Part shown: one piece after another, positions 23,185 through 24,202 of the stretch | Layout of the letters: each line of letters opens with the position of its first letter | How positions within the stretch are numbered: the stretch's first letter is position 1 | Virus record (IMG/VR): IMGVR_UViG_3300030060_004465 | Location: 6,726-30,927 of that record | DNA: 24,202 nt | Reading direction: 5' to 3' (one strand) | Origin: a virus | Notes under the pieces: generated by a model | Told to the model about the DNA's origin: nothing | Database searches by the model: none | What the model saw: the letters and a program-made list of their open reading frames with translations, nothing else | Program-made: the position numbers and the translations under genes

Positions 23185-23438
23185 TGCTAGAAGCAACAGT
23201 AACTGCTGTTATCGCTTGTATTGCAGGCGGGGCAGCATTGAATAACAGACTACACAACAGAATAGGAAATGTACACGACCGTATTAGCGGTCTTGACCGT
23301 CGTATTGACACTTTAGAGCTGACAGTAGCTCAAGAATACGTATCTAAAACTGATCTAGCCACCTTGGTATCCAGGATGGAAGATCACATGATCCGTATTG
23401 AAAACAAATTAGATCAAATCGTACTTAGAAATAGCTAA
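23184..23438 (+). CDS. Membrane-anchored coiled-coil protein, spanin candidate
   Basis: This 84-residue protein has an N-terminal hydrophobic helix (LEATVTAVIACIAGGAAL, residues 2-19), then a long charged helix with regular I/L spacing (RIGNVHDRISGLDRRIDTLE, LVSRMEDHMIRIENKLDQI), a strong coiled-coil pattern. One N-terminal anchor followed by a periplasmic coiled coil is the layout of inner-membrane spanins such as T7 gp18.5 and lambda Rz, and the gene is beside the small terminase as in T7. Sequence identity to those proteins is not claimed, and the coil is short for spanning the periplasm. It shares one base with each neighbour (TAATG at both ends). It could alternatively be a structural or membrane-scaffold protein. 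Confidence 0.68.
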   Translation: MLEATVTAVIACIAGGAALNNRLHNRIGNVHDRISGLDRRIDTLELTVAQEYVSKTDLATLVSRMEDHMIRIENKLDQIVLRNS

Positions 23439-23605
23439 TGTCCTACCAACTTGTTGACAACATTCGTGGCAAAGTAATTCAAGAATTTCCGACTAAGGAA
23501 ATGGCAGAAAAAGCTTTGGAGCGTCAGTCATCCGAAGCCGACGTATCTATCGTTGAACCTAAAAAGGTTACCAAGAAAAAAAATGTCAAAAAAGAAGGCA
23601 ACTGA
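23438..23605 (+). CDS. Small basic-tailed hypothetical protein, 55 aa
   Basis: This encodes 55 residues: MSYQLVDNIRGKVIQEFPTK, then a helix (EMAEKALERQSSEADV) and a Lys-rich tail (EPKKVTKKKNVKKEGN). It starts in a TAATG overlap with the preceding gene and overlaps the small terminase gene by 23 bases in another frame, so it is tightly packed in the cluster. The short sandwich-like N-terminus plus Lys tail suggests nucleic-acid contact, but I recognise no family. No membrane segment or signal peptide is present. It is judged real because of its coupled start and because it fills the space between two convincing genes. Confidence 0.6.
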   Translation: MSYQLVDNIRGKVIQEFPTKEMAEKALERQSSEADVSIVEPKKVTKKKNVKKEGN

Positions 23606-23828
23606 AGACCAGTTTAACGAACTCCATAATTTAGTTACTAAAGAGTTTCTTGCTCGAATTAAATCTGGTGAAGCTACAACACAAGATCTAAAAGCAGCGT
23701 GTGATTGGCTAAAAACCAATGACATCAGTGGTGTCGCGTATGACGGCAATCCGTTGTCCAAGCTAGCCAGCGTTATGCCAGAGATCGATCCTGAACTTGT
23801 ACAAACGAGACTTTATGGCAAGCGGTAA
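23583..23828 (+). CDS. Terminase small subunit, T7 gp18-like
   Basis: This 81-residue protein corresponds in size and place to T7 gp18 (89 aa), which recognises concatemeric phage DNA and delivers it to the large terminase for packaging. The pattern is that of cyanopodovirus small terminases: ATEDQFNELHNLVTKEFLAR, IKSGEATTQDLKAACDWLKT, NDISGVAYDGNPLSKLASVM and DPELVQTRLYG. The start ATG at 23583 is inside the previous gene and a TTG at 23553 is less likely. The end overlaps the following gene by 14 bases. The large subunit is not in the window and is expected downstream. Confidence 0.85.
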   Translation: MSKKKATEDQFNELHNLVTKEFLARIKSGEATTQDLKAACDWLKTNDISGVAYDGNPLSKLASVMPEIDPELVQTRLYGKR

Positions 23829-24078
23829 AACATCTCAGTATTACAAGAAAAACCCTGCTGCACGTAAGCGTCGTCTTAAGCAGCAGGCCAAATATAACAA
23901 GTCTAAAAAGGGACTAAAGATACGTACAGCAGCCAACAAATGCAATCGCAAGATGGGTACTTACGGCAACAGAGATGGTAAAGACTCAAGTCATACCGGA
24001 CCTAATACCTGTAAGAAAGAATCCATGAAGGTTAACCGGACACGTCCGCGCAAAGGCAAAAAGTACGCATCTAAATGA
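23815..24078 (+). CDS. Very basic conserved-type protein, 87 aa
   Basis: This 87-residue protein is extremely rich in Lys and Arg. Sections include GKTSQYYKKNPAARKRRLKQ, KGLKIRTAANKCNRKMG, the motif GTYGNRDGKDSSHTGP, and NRTRPRKGKKYASK. I have seen a YGNxDGKDxSHT motif in small proteins of many marine phages, but I know of no proven function. The charge suggests binding to nucleic acid. The ATG lies within the end of the small terminase gene (14-base overlap), and the stop forms ATGA with the HNH gene start, so it is translated together with packaging genes. A role in DNA packaging or end processing is plausible but unproven. Two Cys are present, too few for a clear zinc finger. Confidence 0.72.
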   Translation: MASGKTSQYYKKNPAARKRRLKQQAKYNKSKKGLKIRTAANKCNRKMGTYGNRDGKDSSHTGPNTCKKESMKVNRTRPRKGKKYASK

Positions 24079-24202
24079 CCCCTCTACTTCCAACTCCTGA
24101 TCATTACCTTAACAACCTAATAACCATGACATCCTCTGAAGCAAAGCGTCTTTGGAGGCGCAGCATCAAAGAGCATTTTGGCTGTACATGTGTTTATTGC
24201 GG
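24075..24202 (+). CDS. HNH endonuclease, N-terminal part
   Basis: The frame runs off the window after 42 codons. The visible part reads MTPLLPTPDHYLNNL, then MTSSEAKRLWRRSIKEHFGC and TCVYCG. An EAKRLWRxSIKEHF segment followed by a CxYCG knuckle is the usual start of small cyanophage HNH endonucleases; the catalytic His residues and second zinc knuckle would be beyond the window. It begins in an ATGA overlap with the preceding gene. An HNH nuclease next to terminase genes may assist DNA packaging, as known in HK97-type phages, or be a homing-type nuclease. An internal ATG at 24126 is an alternative start. Confidence 0.82.
   Translation, partial: MTPLLPTPDHYLNNLITMTSSEAKRLWRRSIKEHFGCTCVYC

Overview
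The window is the structural half of a T7-like (short-tailed) cyanophage genome, most likely one infecting marine Synechococcus or Prochlorococcus. Two things show this. First, it opens inside a psbA gene for the photosystem II D1 protein, a photosynthesis gene that marine cyanophages carry. Second, it continues with the T7 morphogenesis genes in T7 order: capsid (gp10), tail tubular proteins A and B (gp11, gp12), gp13, gp14, gp15, gp16, tail fibre (gp17), then small terminase. Every gene I can support is on the + strand, and genes overlap or are separated by a few bases. No integrase, complete tRNA, insertion sequence or CRISPR array is visible.

Layout. 1-696: 3' part of psbA. 697-1171: a compact segment with a 56-codon ORF, a 17-codon micro-ORF with the strongest Shine-Dalgarno seen here, and a run of hairpins that includes a tRNA T-arm-like element, all just before the capsid gene. 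1172-2359: major capsid protein and a strong Rho-independent terminator. 2366-13544: tail tube, nozzle and ejected internal core proteins; a lysozyme-like domain sits at the C-terminus of the gp15 equivalent. 13550-16402: main tail fibre, with a T7 gp17-like N-terminus, a probable beta-helix, a collar domain and a tip with seven H-x-H motifs. 16405-21623: a second fibre-like protein with ten decapeptide repeats, then a modular series in which adhesin-like proteins alternate with three related small proteins resembling phage tail assembly chaperones. 21629-23605: small proteins, several with membrane segments or signal peptides, in the place where T7 has its lysis genes. 23583-24202: small terminase subunit, a very basic conserved protein and the start of an HNH endonuclease, so the large terminase probably lies just downstream.

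How it fits together. D1 would help keep host photosynthesis running during infection. The capsid gene is isolated by structured RNA upstream and a terminator downstream, which fits a separately controlled, high-level transcript. gp14-gp16 would form the ejected core, with gp15 carrying the wall-degrading activity. The fibre and adhesin/chaperone block is the probable host-recognition module and the most variable part. The most unusual features are the RNA-rich leader before the capsid gene, the repeated adhesin-chaperone cassettes, a possible -1 frameshift on an A9 run that would fuse two membrane proteins, and two conserved-looking genes with no ordinary start codon where one is expected. 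All assignments come from reading protein sequence and gene order; no database search was run.
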